A stretch of DNA of 64,000 bases from Forficula auricularia. Lineage: Eukaryota > Arthropoda > Insecta > Dermaptera > Forficulidae. Positions 1-10,620 of the stretch are shown here, piece by piece (positions within the stretch are counted from its first letter, which is position 1; every line of letters starts with the position of its first letter). Below the pieces are notes generated by a model. It was not told where the DNA came from. It saw only the letters and a list, made by a program, of their open reading frames with translations, and ran no database searches. The translations under genes were made by a program, and so were the position numbers. The stretch is from the NCBI GenBank assembly GCA_024734495.1, contig JALMQS010000136.1, positions 5,310,309 through 5,374,308 on the forward strand. Reading direction: 5' to 3'.

Positions 1-110
1 ATTATTGATAGATGAAAATCTCAATAAAAAAGTTTGTTAACATTTTTTTCAATTATCTTTTATTTTTAATTGGTTTTTTAATTTTAAAACCCACTAATAG
101 GTTATAGCAA

Positions 111-142
<32 letters not shown>

Positions 143-815
143 GGCTTTTCGGCCTTTCTAGCCATAAGCCTAATTACGATACTAGTTATATTTTTTTTTT
201 TAAATTTGTCTCTACCCCCGGGGTCAGATTTTAGCTGGATGCCTCGAGTCGGATTCGAACCCGGGTCCTCTGGTTAGCTCGCTGCCATGCTACCGCCTAG
301 CCTATCTGACCCCCCATAGCAAATATTAATATATTATATTAAAATTAGGAATTTTTTGTTTGTTTTTAATTTAATTTAATTAACAGGTGTCTAAATCATA
401 ACATTACAGGTGTGTTTTCAAATAAAGTGGTTGAAGTGGCTTTTTTATATAACTTGGAAACAAATCTTATTTAATTTTATGTTTTTATTTCAGATCCTAT
501 ACGATTATTTTTTTTATTATTATTTTCCTATTTATTTTTTTATAATGTTTATCAATATGAACGAATGTGAGCAAATTGGTGTACGAGTAAACAAATATAC
601 ACACATAATATGTGGATCATTAGAAAGCTAGAAATGCAAAAACTGGGTGCGGTGGGTGTGGGAGGTGCAGGAGGTGGGGTGCAGTTGTGGGGGATCCGGA
701 AGTGTGGTCGGGGTGGGGGTGCAGTGATGAGGGCGAGGTGTGTGGTTTCAGGGAGGGAGGGGGGGTCAGGAGTTACCGTGCATCGCTCGGTGGCTCCAGA
801 TACTATCAATTTATA
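1..815 (+). repeat. Composite repeat W/Z, copy 1 (host of the SINE)
   Basis: Apart from the SINE, this stretch matches the reverse complement of 61975-62540 plus 63164-63300; that copy is itself split by a family P element. The Z part has an AT-rich lead (TATTTCAGATCCTATACGAT), a G-rich segment with repeated GGTGCAGGAGGTGGGGTGC, and the end GTTACCGTGCATCGCTCGGTG. Other Z copies lie at 28570-28840 and 29545-29895. Open frames across the G-rich part are not credible genes. Confidence 0.7.
116..315 (-). mobile_element. tRNA-derived SINE with target-site duplication
   Basis: Read on the minus strand, the element starts with a tRNA-like head (GGTCAGATAGGCTAGGCGG, an A-box-like region, then the B box GGTTCGAATCC), continues into a short unrelated body, and ends in poly(A), seen as a T run at about 113-142. 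The 12-bp direct repeat ATAGCAAATATT flanks it at 104-115 and 316-327. A paralogous copy of the host repeat at 63164-63300 carries this 12-mer only once and has no SINE, so the duplication is confirmed by an empty site. A truncated copy lies at 19710-19832. Confidence 0.85.
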
Positions 816-1317
816 GCGGAAATTTTTTTTAATTTTTAAAGTATTGTATTTTAGATGTTTTCGAGTGAACTGTAAATATAAATAATAATTTTTTTTTATT
901 TTTGTTCTTGTTGTTGACATCTTAACGAATCAAAATGAAGCAGAGGAGACACTAAGAAAAAACAGAAAAACAAATTAAATTTTAAAGGGTTCGTTTTATG
1001 GAACCTCAAGGGTAACGACCATTGCCCCAAAATTTTTTGGATTGTTCTACATCCTAAAGGAAGCTAGTAGGCTTAAACCTTTAGAACAATCCAAAAAGTA
1101 GACTACTTTAAAAAAATCTTGTGCGACCTCTATAAATTGATATACGACTTGAAATTTTTCAAAATATTTATCATTTTCAACAAAGAGAGAAACAAAGAGG
1201 TTGTCCTCTGCTTGATCTTTCTCTCTATGAATCAACAACTCTGCTACTCTCGGCAAAATAAAAACTTTTCAATTATATAATTTTCAACGTAGGCAATAAT
1301 AAGTCAAGTTAATAACT
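816..1317. other. AT-rich stretch without a recognised gene
   Basis: I see only partial repeats. The segment at about 1130-1260 (GACTTGAAATTTTTCAAAAT, and a CTCTGCTTGATC piece) recurs in degraded form near 2330, 6280 and 29960. Confidence 0.5.
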
Positions 1318-2166
1318 TCAACAAAATAAGCTGACGTGTTCTAATGTGGCCATCCACTTGACTTTATCATACAATCTGGCCCCTAAAATTATTTATAATC
1401 ATGTGAGGGGGGGGGGTTAGTTTTTGAATTTTTAGACTTCTGGTGTCCCACTGATTATGTATACAAAATTTGGTTGAGTTTGGTAAATGGCACAGATTTT
1501 AATTTTTTTACCCTACATCCCCCACTCCCCCCTCATTTTGGGCGGTTAGTTTTTCAATCTTTACACTTCTGTGGGCTCACTGATTATGTATACAAAATTT
1601 GGTTGAGTTTGGTAAATGGCCAAGATTTTCATTTTTTGATCCTACATCCCCCTCCCCTCCCCCATTTTGGGCGGTTAGTTTTTGCATTTTTAGACTTCTG
1701 GGGGTCCACTGATTATGTATCAAAATTTGGTTGAGTTTGCTCAAACGGCCTAGATTTTTAATATTTAACCCCCTTCCACCCCCTTTAATTTTGGGTCTAT
1801 ATGCACCAAAATCTAATCAGCTCTTAATCTCAATAGACCAAAACTACTTGTGAAATTTGGTTTTGATATTCACACTAGTTTTTGAGCTAGCTCGTCCACA
1901 AAAATTTGGTAACGCACAGACTAACTAACAAACAGACAACCAGACTAAAGACATTTTGACAAAACAATTATTATCTCGAAAAATATAATTTTTCGATGTT
2001 CACTTATTAGAGCCTTTTTGTAGAACGAAATGCTATGGTTTCGCTCAATTTTTTTAATCAAAATAGTTTCAGCCGTTTTTGAGATATTTTGAAAAAAAGA
2101 AGGAAAAAAAACAGTTTTTTTCATGCACGATTACAATACTTGACCATACCCTCTGTATGGTAAAGT
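1318..2166 (-). repeat. Family Q interspersed repeat, copy 1
   Basis: On the minus strand the element starts at a hairpin-forming end (CCATACAGAGGGTATGGTCA) and ATTGTAATCGTGCATGAAAA. It continues through TTTTGAGATAATAATTG and GAGCTGATTAGATTTTGGTG. Near the other end are about three tandem units of 125-131 bp, starting near 1417, 1542 and 1673, each with AAAATTTGGTTGAGTTTG. Related copies are at 7140-7880 (-), 9789-10506 (+), 14262-14640 (+, decayed) and 23302-23700 (+). There is no coding capacity. Confidence 0.7.
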
Positions 2167-3093
2167 AATAAAGTAATAAAACCTCTTCTAATTCTTTAGA
2201 AGTGAATAAAATATAAATGTATAGGGGGGGGGGGTTATTTTTCATGAAAATTTTAATATTTATATTTAACTTGAAAAAATCTAAAGTACACTACCTACTT
2301 TAAAAATTAAAAAAAAAATTGAGCGGCCTCTTTAAATTGATATATCGACTGGAAATTTTTCAAAATATTTATGATTTTCAACGTAACATGACGAGAAAAA
2401 AAATTCAATTTTCTACCATATTGGAAATTTTTAAAAATCTTGAGTGACCTCTTAAAATTTTTTCATAGAGTTGATTTTTGGGGTGAGCATTTTAAAAACG
2501 TGTTCAATTAACATATTTTCATGCGAGATCAAGAATAAAAAAAAAATGGGGGGCCACCCTAATATATGTACTATATAGGTATAATTTAAATCGGAACTAG
2601 TGATTCTGACTCAGTAGTTTCTAAATTACTAGTGACTAAATTTATTTGCATCAAACAGAGAACACTTTCTTTGATTAATTCTTATTAAGTAAAAGATTTA
2701 GGTGCTGTAAATTTTATAAATTTGCATTGTATTAAATCAGGGGTGCCCACAGGAGGGTGGGTGTGAAAAATTGTAGCAAAATTAATATTTTATGCTAAAA
2801 ATAAAAACGGTCAAGTTAATAACTTCAACCAAAGGTAAAAAATCTTATAATTCTTTAGAAGTGAATAAAATATAAATGTACAAGGGGGGGTCCTTTCCAC
2901 GATGAATAGGGTGGGGGCAACCACTGATTAAAGAAAAGATTCAGCTGTGATAGCAGATTATATATATACCTAAAATATAATATATATTAAATTAAATCGA
3001 ATGATACTGGCTCAGTAGTTTCTACTTGACTAGTGGTCATATTTATTTGCAATAAGCAGAGAACACCCACTTTGACTCTTTGATTATTTCTTA
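2167..3093. repeat. Partially duplicated AT-rich segment
   Basis: Blocks around 2180-2240 (TTCTTTAGAAGTGAATAAAA) and 2600-2690 (CTCAGTAGTTTCTA, ATTTATTTGCAT) recur around 2840-2890 and 3005-3090. This indicates an old tandem duplication with different internal deletions. No gene is seen. Confidence 0.55.
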
Positions 3094-3354
3094 GGGGCCC
3101 TCCATAAATTACGTCACGAATTTCAATATTTTTAGCTCCCCCTCCCTGTGTCACATTTTCTTTTAGCCCCCCTTGTATTGTGACGTCACACTATCATTTT
3201 GATAGCATATAGTTTATTAATTATAGAATTTATTTTATAAATTAAACTGAATTTATAAATTTCACCAAGTACCAACACCAAATTCCTTAAAAACTATTAA
3301 ATTAAACTCCTCTAAAGGGATTTAGATATATTTTAAGTTTAACTTTATTTTTAT

Positions 3355-3590
3355 TTCTAATTTGAAAGTTTATATTGGGAAAATAAGGACAAGTTTTTTA
3401 TGTGTGACTTTTTTATTTATCCACCAACGTTTCGTCGACTTTGCCGACGGTTAGACGAATGTGCGACATGACTATTTGAAGCTCTGAAGAAGTCGGCAAA
3501 GTCGACGAAACGTTGGTGGATAAATAAAAAGTCACACATAAAAAACTTGTCTTTATTTTCCCAATATAAACTTTCAAATTATAAATTAAA
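3355..3590. repeat. Foldback element with a hammerhead-like core in one arm
   Basis: The two arms are near-perfect inverted repeats (TTTGAAAGTTTATATTGGGA and its complement; ACAAGTTTTTTATGTGTGAC and its complement). The right arm carries CUGAAGA, stem II GUCG/CGAC and GAAAC (3484-3520). In the left arm the stem-GAAAC part survives but CUGAAGA has decayed. Confidence 0.7.
3484..3520 (+). ncRNA. Hammerhead-ribozyme-like core
   Basis: CTGAAGA, a stem-loop GTCG-GCAAAGT-CGAC, then GAAAC follow in the order of a type I hammerhead. The stretch after GAAAC (GTTGGTGG) lacks a clear GUH site, so activity is doubtful. Confidence 0.5.
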
Positions 3591-3644
3591 TTATGGACGG
3601 AAATGATAATAATTTATTTTTATTCATATCTTGAAATCTAAATA

Positions 3645-3745
3645 ATAAACATAAAGTCAAAAAGTGTGGGTCGCAGAAACATGTACTTTTAATTAATTTC
3701 GACAAAGTGTCCCACACTTTTTGACTTTATGTTTATTACATTATT
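3645..3745. repeat. Short palindrome
   Basis: AACATAAAGTCAAAAAGTGTG at 3648 is mirrored by CACACTTTTTGACTTTATGT ending near 3732, with about 45 bp between the arms. It lies within the TTA-flanked element. Confidence 0.6.
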
Positions 3746-4562
3746 TTGTACTTTTTAGAAGCGTGTTTTTTTTAATATATTTTTTTTTACTTTTTAGTCT
3801 TAATTATTTTTAAGATAGTTCCTTCGCGACAATCTACACAAAAAGTTTTAGCCTCGTAACCATTCTATACATATGAACGGTGCTAAAATTTTAGGTTATG
3901 TTTTTTTATCGTGACTGTACTTCTCACACTACTATATCCTCTTTATGAATGGATCGTTTCCAAGCCATTGATATTATATCCCCTTCACTAAAAATAATCC
4001 CCAAATATTTTTTATTTTTTATCAAAACTACGAAGTAAATAATTTCAATTTTTTTTAAGTTACTCCGAATATATTATTCTAACAAATATTAGTTTTTCAT
4101 CAAGATGGTGAAAGTCCATCAATGAAAAAAATAAAATAATGATGATTTTCCCACCCTTTCTCAGTCTACCATATGTAAAAAAATTTATTTTTAATTGCAA
4201 TTATTTCATGTTTGGTGTGGTAAATCGTCTTCAAATTTTAACAGTGTGCTTATTATGCTTTTAATGAATTATAATCCAAGTTTCGAAGACTTCTTGAATT
4301 TTTGCATTTGTGAAAGAACCACCTTAAATTGAGTAAACAATTATTTTTATAGAGAAATGTTTGCGGAATTTAACAGAACAAAAGTCACATTGATACATAC
4401 ATACATACATAAAGATGAAGCTAATATAAAGCGTGTAAAAATATGCATACCTATTTGAAAATTTTAAAAAAATTTTAATTTGACTTTTGTGACATCACAA
4501 TTTTTAAGATCTGAGATCCCCCTCCCCCTTACTCTGTGACGTAATGTATGCACGGCCCCTTA

Positions 4563-4731
4563 TTATGCAGAAGATATTATTGTACTAAAGAAAAGTGTTA
4601 GCCGTGAGAGTGGGGTTGTATTTTATACTATATCTATATGTATATATTTAATTTAAATGGTAAGGAATAATGCTGTGTCAGTAATTTGTAGTTGACCAGC
4701 ACACGTGTCAGGGTGTCCAGCTGCGACTCAC
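4563..4731. other. Stretch 3' of the candidate exon, putative intron start
   Basis: AT-rich sequence with no recognised gene or repeat. If the minus-strand first exon is real, this is the beginning of its first intron, with the donor GTGAGT at 4731-4726. Confidence 0.35.
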
Positions 4732-4808
4732 CATGGTGCTGGATGCAGAGGATGCAAGGCCGGAAGCAGCAGTAGCAGGCTTGAGGCTGAGGCTGTCCAT
4801 CGTCGCAT
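4732..4808 (-). CDS. Candidate first coding exon of an unidentified minus-strand gene
   Basis: I do not recognise the product. Within an isolated GC-rich island (about 4720-5060) the minus strand has two ATGs followed by a strong 5' splice site, CCATG|GTGAGT (GT at 4731-4730). From the ATG at 4808 the peptide is MRRWTASASSLLLLLPALHP plus a few residues, which looks like a signal peptide (basic start, LLLLL core). From the ATG at 4800, which has the better start context (ACGATGG), it is MDSLSLKPATAASGLASSAS plus STM, with the exon ending in phase 0. The next exon would lie below 4700 or outside the window. Longer open frames on both strands here only reflect high GC. The splice donor and start context are seen; that this is a gene is inferred. 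Confidence 0.3.
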
Positions 4809-5070
4809 TTAGCGTTTGCGTCGAGGCAAGCCAGAGGAGCCAGAACAACCCGATTGGGAAGCACACTCCGGAGGACGAGAACGAAAACTCGCCCTCTCGG
4901 CTGGCGTTGGGCCCGTTGGGCTGGTGGGCTGGTGGGCTGGAGCAGCCCTGTGCTGAGACAGCATTTCAGCAGCGCCGCCGCCTCCGTCGCCGCCCCCTGA
5001 TCCTGCCTGATCAACCACCGGGTTCGATTTCTCTCTCCTTGTCCTCTAGTAGAGCAGATATACACTCACT
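4809..5070 (-). promoter_or_regulatory. GC-rich island, possible 5' UTR/promoter of the candidate exon
   Basis: About 250 bp of GC-rich sequence interrupts AT-rich DNA: repeated GGCTGGTGG units, a CCGCCGCCTCCGTCGCCGCC run and a CTCTCTCC (GAGA-like) block. It resembles no repeat seen elsewhere in the window. Confidence 0.3.
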
Positions 5071-5159
5071 CAACCATCCACAAAAACAAAAGTCTATCAG
5101 ACCAAATAGTTTTTCAAAAATAATAGTTAGACCCCATCACAATCCAATTACAATTAAGG

Positions 5160-6262
5160 TAGTTAGTTGTTCGCGACAATACTGGCAAAAATTTAATACT
5201 AGAGTATATAGAACAGACAATAAGGATTCATAATTCATAAGCTCAAAACTTTTTGCTGTTTATGTACCACTACTAGCCAATCCCGTGCTCGTTTGACAAA
5301 TCTGGCAACACTGTCCGAGCTTCTATATATTTTATCATAAAAATTTCAGATAAAGTACATTATAAAGGGAGATTTATTAAACAAAAAGTTCTTAATAACC
5401 GATTAAAAGCTGTTGCGACAATGGTTGAAGCGAAAAAACGACAAAAAAGTACTAAAGTTAACCCACTTTTTAGGTTAAATATATGCCGATCCAGGAATTT
5501 TTTATGAGGGGGGAGAATGTATATAAGGTGCCCGGTGTATATAAGATCTACTTTTTATCTCGAAAGTGTGTCGCAATCGAATTGTCCAAGCGGGTGGGGG
5601 CCAGACGCCGCCCCCCCCCCACACACACACACATATAACTTTATTTTCAATTTTAAAAATTTTTTAAAAAATAAATGTTTTTTTTTCAAATTTTTTTTAG
5701 AAATTTCATATCTCATATTTTAAGTTCATTAAAATAAAAATAAAATAAAAAATTGTTATAAATTCCCTGTCGATTTGGCCGCCGTTTTTTGGCCTCTGCG
5801 TGCGACGCACGTGTTGCACTCCCGCCAGGCACGGGCCTCTATGGGGGGGTCTCCCTCCCCTCCCCCTGGATCCTCCCTTGGTTGTTGCCAGCTTGTTTTT
5901 AATGTAAATTTTTTATTTTACATTATTCATTACTATCTCAGAAACTGTGTTCTAACTATCAATTAAAATTGTCTTAAAAAATATATTTTAGTTATTGTTT
6001 AATGTTGGTTTATAACCATGGTAAGAAGAGTTTCTTAATTATAATTAAATATGTATGTAAACTTTCCGATATCCCGTATAGTGCAATGAATAGAGAGTCT
6101 GAAAAACTCTATCTTTGGAATTTAATATCTCTGGAACTATATTGTTCATAAAAATTTTTTTGACACCAATTGATGCAGAAGTATTAAAATAAAAAATCTC
6201 TCTAAATTTCAAAAAAAATCCTAAGAAACCCCATATGGTGAAACAACTACCTTAAAACGAGT
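5160..6262 (+). repeat. Family Y interspersed repeat
   Basis: Segments match, in reverse orientation, 48590-49080 (CTATATTGTTCATAAAAATT; ACTTTCCGATATCCCGTATA) and 55090-55290 (CTACTAGCCAATCCCGTGCT; GACAAATCTGGCAACACTGT). The block 5487-5775 (ATCCAGGAATTTTTTATG, GTATATAAGGTGCCCG) recurs at 23705-23985. No coding potential is visible. Confidence 0.6.
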
Positions 6263-6423
6263 ATCAAAAAGATTTTGTTTTGCCGAGAATAGCAGAGTTG
6301 TTGGTTCATAAAGAGAAATCAATGAAGTTGTCCTCTGATTGATTCAAATAAACGTATACATATATTATATATCTGTACCATATTTAAATATTAATTAATT
6401 TTGTTAAGGAAGAATGGTGTAGG

Positions 6424-7139
6424 TGGTTGGTGAACCGCGATTGGAATTAGGTGTACACTGTCTTTGGAATTATTTGGAATTACTTTGGAATTTATTAGAT
6501 AATCTATTGTCATCTATTGTCTTCTACTTGGAAAAGAAAGTGGAAGGTCTAGACGCTGTTATACTCCCAGTCAACTTCTTATACTGTATAAGGCTCAAAT
6601 TCGTCCATGTCTCGAATATGGCTCTCATCTGTAGAGGGGTGCCTCCAAGCATTCTCTTGCTACACTGGATGCAATTCAGAAGCGAGCTCACCGAAGAACC
6701 GTTTCTGCCCTTTCACTGTACTACAGATACTATCACGGTGTCTGTTCAGTCGAGCTGAAATCACTTATCCCCCTAATGCCCTCTTTATGAGAAACACGCG
6801 GTTTTCAAACGCTCAGCACCCCTTCGCTGTCAAATTGGATAAAAGTCGAACAAGCGCTTTCGCCAACTCTTTTATCCCTCTGACCTAAAGAGACTGGAAC
6901 TCGCTCCCTGCCACCATCTTTCCCGCGACTTATAACCTTCAGCTATTTAAGACCCGTATCCACAGATACCTTCGACCCGCGCCCAACTCATAAAATTCTT
7001 TCTTCTTCTTTTCAAGAAGCCGGGGCCAACCCAGGCCTTTAGAGGTTGCACCTTTTTGGTGTAACTCCTTCTCTCATCATTATCATAAAAAAGTGGAAGT
7101 AGGTGTACAGGATTTTAGGTCGCGGTTCACCCCTCGGTT
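6424..7139. mobile_element. MITE with GGTGAACCGCGA ends, split by a LINE
   Basis: The left end GGTGAACCGCGATTGGAATT and right end GGTCGCGGTTCACCCCTCGG are inverted. The body matches the MITEs at 47587-47741 and 47922-48065 (GTGTACACC, CTTCCACTTCCACTTT). The middle is interrupted at AAAGTGGAAG by a LINE fragment, and that 10-mer is duplicated (6537-6546, 7090-7099). Confidence 0.7.
6547..7089 (+). pseudogene. 5'-truncated LINE, C-terminal part of reverse transcriptase ORF
   Basis: Across shifted frames the plus strand encodes the post-catalytic region of a non-LTR retrotransposon ORF2: LYKAQIRPCLEYGSHL, an in-frame TAG where tryptophan is expected, RGASKHSLATLDAIQKRA, SALSLYYRYYHG, NTRFSNAQHPFAVKLDKSR, and a final RDWNSLPATIFP...FKTRIHRYLRP. 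It matches the C-terminus of the LINE at 41974-42340, but about 20 residues after AIQKRA are missing. The 3' end is a TCATCATTATCAT tail rather than poly(A). A 10-bp duplication shows it jumped into a MITE. It is inactive. Confidence 0.85.
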
Positions 7140-7880
7140 CTAGGTGAAATCTATTAATAAAGTAAATAAATTGACACGTTCTTATGGGGTCATATACTTG
7201 ATTTAACTTTACCATACACTTCTGGTTGAGTTTTTACAAGGGCTTAGATTTTAATTTTTGACCCCCGGGACACATTTTGGGGGGTTTGTTTTTGCATTTT
7301 TAGTGTTCTAGTGGCCCACTGATTATGTATTCAAAATTTGGTTGAGTTTGATCAAATGGCCTAGATTTTTATTTTTACCCCCCCCCCACCTAATTCTGAC
7401 GCCAGAAAAAAAATATATTTTCGTTATTATAGGTTCATTTTATAGTATATTTCATTTTCCTTGTTTTTTTTTTTAGTTTGAAAATATTTTAATTTTAAAT
7501 TTTAACCCCCCTTCCACCCTCCTTAATTTTGGGTCGATATGCACCAAAATCTAATCAGATCTTAATCTCAATGCAATAAAACTATGTGTGAAATTTGGTT
7601 TTAATATTCACACTAGTTTTTGAGCTAGCTCGTCCACAAAATTTGGTAACGCACAGACTAACAGACATTTTGACAAAACAATTATTATCTCGAAAAATAT
7701 AATTTTTTCGATCTTCAGTTATTGGAGATTTTTTGTAGACCAAAATGCCATGGTTTCGCCCAATTTTTTTTTTATCAAAATAGTTTCTGCCGTTTTTGAG
7801 ATATTTCGAAAAAAGAAGCAAAAAAAACACTTTTTCATGCACGATTACAATACTTGACTATTCCCTGTATGGTAAAGTAA
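7140..7880 (-). repeat. Family Q repeat, copy 2
   Basis: It matches 1318-2166 in the same orientation and ends at the hairpin-type terminus near 7850-7875 (TACTTGACTATTCCCTGTAT). No genes. Confidence 0.65.
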
Positions 7881-7882
7881 AA

Positions 7883-8605
7883 AATTAAATTTAAAAATAT
7901 AAATTACCTACTAGGTATGTAGGTTTCACAAGTAATAGACAAAATCCTTATTAATCATGACTATATTATATATAAATTTACTACAATCCCCACCATCTGT
8001 CTGATTCTTTGGGGAATCGAAACAGATGAATTTTTGTTCAGATATTCAATAATAAATTTTATTTAGAATGTTTATATGTTAACGATTAAATGAAAGTCGG
8101 TTAAAAACTTTTATCCGGTCACTGCCCTATTTTGGTGCACTTCGGGACTAGACTCGTTTTGATAGTGAACCAAAGAGTTGAAAAAAAAAGATTCCCCAAA
8201 GAATCAGACAGATTATTATTAGAAAAATAGAAGAAAAGCGCGCTTGAGCTAAAGAGTTGAATATATATAAAATTCTGGTTATAGGATCTAGTCAGGGGAT
8301 CCATCGCCTAGAATGGAGAAGGCATCTGCGGGCTTAACGCAGAAGATGTCGGATCATACCCGGTTGGATCCTGAATCTTTTTTTCAACTCCTGGTTCACT
8401 ATCAAAACGAGTTCGTCCCAAGTGCACCAAAATAGGGCAGTGACCGGATATAAGTTTTTAACTTTCGCTTTCATTTAATGTTAACATATATAGTATTTAG
8501 ATGGTACTGAGCCCATATTCAGGAGTTCAGATAGAAAGTTTCTCTTTTATTTGTGAAACCTAACCTAGTAATTTATATTTTTAAATTTTCATTTTTACTT
8601 TATTA
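7883..8605. mobile_element. Foldback element carrying a tRNA-like centre
   Basis: The outer arms AAATATAAATTACCTACTAG (about 7896) and CTAGTAATTTATATTTTTAA (about 8574) are inverted, as are the inner arms: CGGTCACTGCCCTATTTTGG at about 8116 mirrors CCAAAATAGGGCAGTGACCG at about 8429, and TCGTTTTGATAGTGAACCA at about 8155 mirrors TGGTTCACTATCAAAACGA. The centre (8297-8371) folds as a tRNA. The outer motif TAGGTTTCACA is shared with PLE-associated and hammerhead foldback ends. No protein is encoded. Confidence 0.7.
8297..8371 (+). ncRNA. tRNA-like cloverleaf (tRNA-Arg-like body), 75 nt
   Basis: Every tRNA stem can be drawn. The acceptor is GGATCCA/TGGATCC (7 bp). The D arm is GCCT-10 nt-AGGC with GG in the loop. 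The anticodon arm is TCTGCG-GGCTTAA-CGCAGA. The variable region is AGAT, and the T arm is GTCGG-ATCATAC-CCGGT. The D arm and the following GCATCTG...CAGAAGAT recall tRNA-Arg. The T loop lacks TTC, the anticodon loop lacks U33, and the B box is degraded, so this is not a working tRNA. A T run follows at 8378-8384. Homologous copies are at 54848-54923 (+) and 38405-38469 (-). Confidence 0.6.
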
Positions 8606-9788
8606 ATTAATTAATCAAACCAATAGAAATATCAAAATGTTTTAAATTAAATAAAATTTAAACTTGGATGTAATTTCTGACATTTTCGTTTAAAAATTTT
8701 TTGAAAATAAACATCCAAAATGAGGCGGAAGGTCAAAAATGAAGATTCTAATTCTGTGACCTTTGGACTCAAACTCAACCTACATCACAAATTTTAGTTG
8801 CCACAAAGGCATCTCAGTGGAACGCGTTTTAACTAGTAAGAACACGTTCTTACTAAAAAGCGGTTTTTACTGCACCATATATGCATATATATATATCATT
8901 AGCGTGCGGTCCATGGATGCTGTGGATGCGACGCATCCCTAAAATTTCAGATAGTCGAAGAGTATTTTCATAGCTTGTCAAATTTGAATCTCGTGAAATC
9001 TTTTTGTAGACCAAAAACGCTATGGTTTCGATCAATTTTTTAATCAAAATTGTTTCATCCGTTTTTTGAAGATATTTTCGAAAAAACGAACCACAAAAAC
9101 ATGCATGATTACAGCACAGTAAAATTCACCTTAAAATGGTCAATTTAGGGCCCTCTCACAGAGTAATTTTTAAGTGAATTAAATGAAAATTGTTTCAGCT
9201 CCAATTCTACTAAAGGGGATATTTACAGGGTTATGTCAAACAACATTTTTTCAAATATTCAAACTCTGATATTCTCTTAAAGATGAAATTTTTAATATAT
9301 TGAATGATTTCGTTTTTTCCTAAAAACCTCCAGAATTATTCTTTATATATATATATTTCTTCATATAATATTTAAAAAATGCAATTATTTCCAATCTATA
9401 TTTAAATTAAATTAGATTCGATTGGAAATTGATGATTCGAATATCCAGCCTCTTCTAATACGAGAAAATCTCATTGTAAATAATAAACATTTCAACTCTC
9501 CTTCTCGAGTAAATAATGACTTGCCAAATGCACAATCATCAAATGTAATCAGCCGGCTGCTCGTGTTAGTTTTTATCTATCCATAAAGGAGAAAGAAAAT
9601 CGAATAAATAAATTGTTCAACTGTGAGCATTTGTTATGTCTTAAAAAAAAATCTGCCCTAACTTTGACACATCAGGTGACTTAATTTTAAACACATATGG
9701 CTCCTTCTTATTACATTAATTTAATTTTAAATTCAACACCTGGAGGACCGAGGCTAATTTGTTTGTTTGTTATTTAATCAACCAATTT
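8606..9788. other. AT-rich stretch with two repeat fragments
   Basis: At 8895-8990 is a repeat beginning GCGTGCGGTCCATGGATG that recurs at 33712-33790. At 9000-9120 is a minus-strand fragment of family Q. The rest (9120-9788) holds nothing recognisable. Confidence 0.5.
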
Positions 9789-10506
9789 TTTACTTCACCA
9801 TACAGTGTATGGTCAAGTATTGTAATCGTCGCATGAAAAAAGTGTTTTTTCTTCTTTTTTCAAAATATCTCAAAAACGGCTGAAAATATTTTGATTAAAA
9901 AAATTTGCCAAAACTATGGCATTTCGGTTTACAAAAAAGCCCTAATAAGTGAACATCGGAAAAATAATATTTTTTGAGATAATAATTGTTTTTTCAAAAT
10001 GTCTGTTAATTAGTCTGTGTGGTTATCTGTTAGTATGTTCGTTAAATTTTTGTGGACAAGGTAGCTCAAAAATTAGTGTGAATATCAAAAACAAATTTCA
10101 CACGTAGTTTTGGTGCATTGAGATTAAGAGCTGATTAGATTTTGGTGCATATCGACCCAAAATTAAGGGGAGTGGAAAAGGCTGTTAAAAATTAAAAATC
10201 TAGTCCATTTGAGCAAACTCAACCAAATTTTGTGTACATAATCAGTGGGACCACAGAAGTCTAAACATGCAAAAACTAACCATCCAAAATGGGGGGGGGG
10301 GAATGAAAATCTAGGCCCTTGTACTAAACTCAACCAAACTTTGTATTCATAATCAGTGGGCCCCCAGAAGTCTAAAAATGCAAAAACTAACCCCTTCTTA
10401 CATGATTGTAAATAATTATATAAAATATAAGTGAGGGGTCCCCCAGGGTGTATTAAAGTCAAGTGGATGGCCACATCAGAACGTGTCAGTTTATTTTTAT
10501 TTTGAT
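9789..10506 (+). repeat. Family Q repeat, copy 3
   Basis: A near-complete plus-strand copy. It opens with the hairpin CCATACAGTGTATGG, followed by TCAAGTATTGTAATCG, and ends near TGGATGGCCACATCAGAACG. It contains two diverged tandem units with ACTCAACCAAATTTTGTGTA. Confidence 0.7.
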
Positions 10507-10620
10507 TCAACCACATGATTCATTTTTAATAAAAACCAGCTGTTAATAACACAGGTCAACGATGAAAAAAGTTTTTCAAACATTTTAACTAATTCCTGTC
10601 TTATTTAGTGTGCTGATTCC

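Larger units (their letters stand above)
3094..4559. mobile_element. TTA-flanked inverted-repeat element, deleted DNA transposon
   Basis: The ends are inverted: GGGGCCCTCCATAAATTACG at the left and ACGTAATGTATGCACGGCCCC-type sequence at the right. Both sides carry the trinucleotide TTA (3091-3093 and 4560-4562). TTA duplications and GGGCC-type ends suit PIF/Harbinger-like elements. No transposase ORF remains. A hammerhead-bearing foldback (3355-3590) is nested inside. Confidence 0.6.

Noticed and set aside
4634..5233. Long ORFs of 143 and 166 codons on opposite strands of the GC island
   Set aside because: Neither shows a domain and they contradict each other; only the short splice-bounded exon was kept, at low confidence.
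8297..8371. Functional tRNA gene
   Set aside because: The fold is complete, but the T loop lacks TTC, U33 is absent and the sequence sits inside a repeated foldback element.
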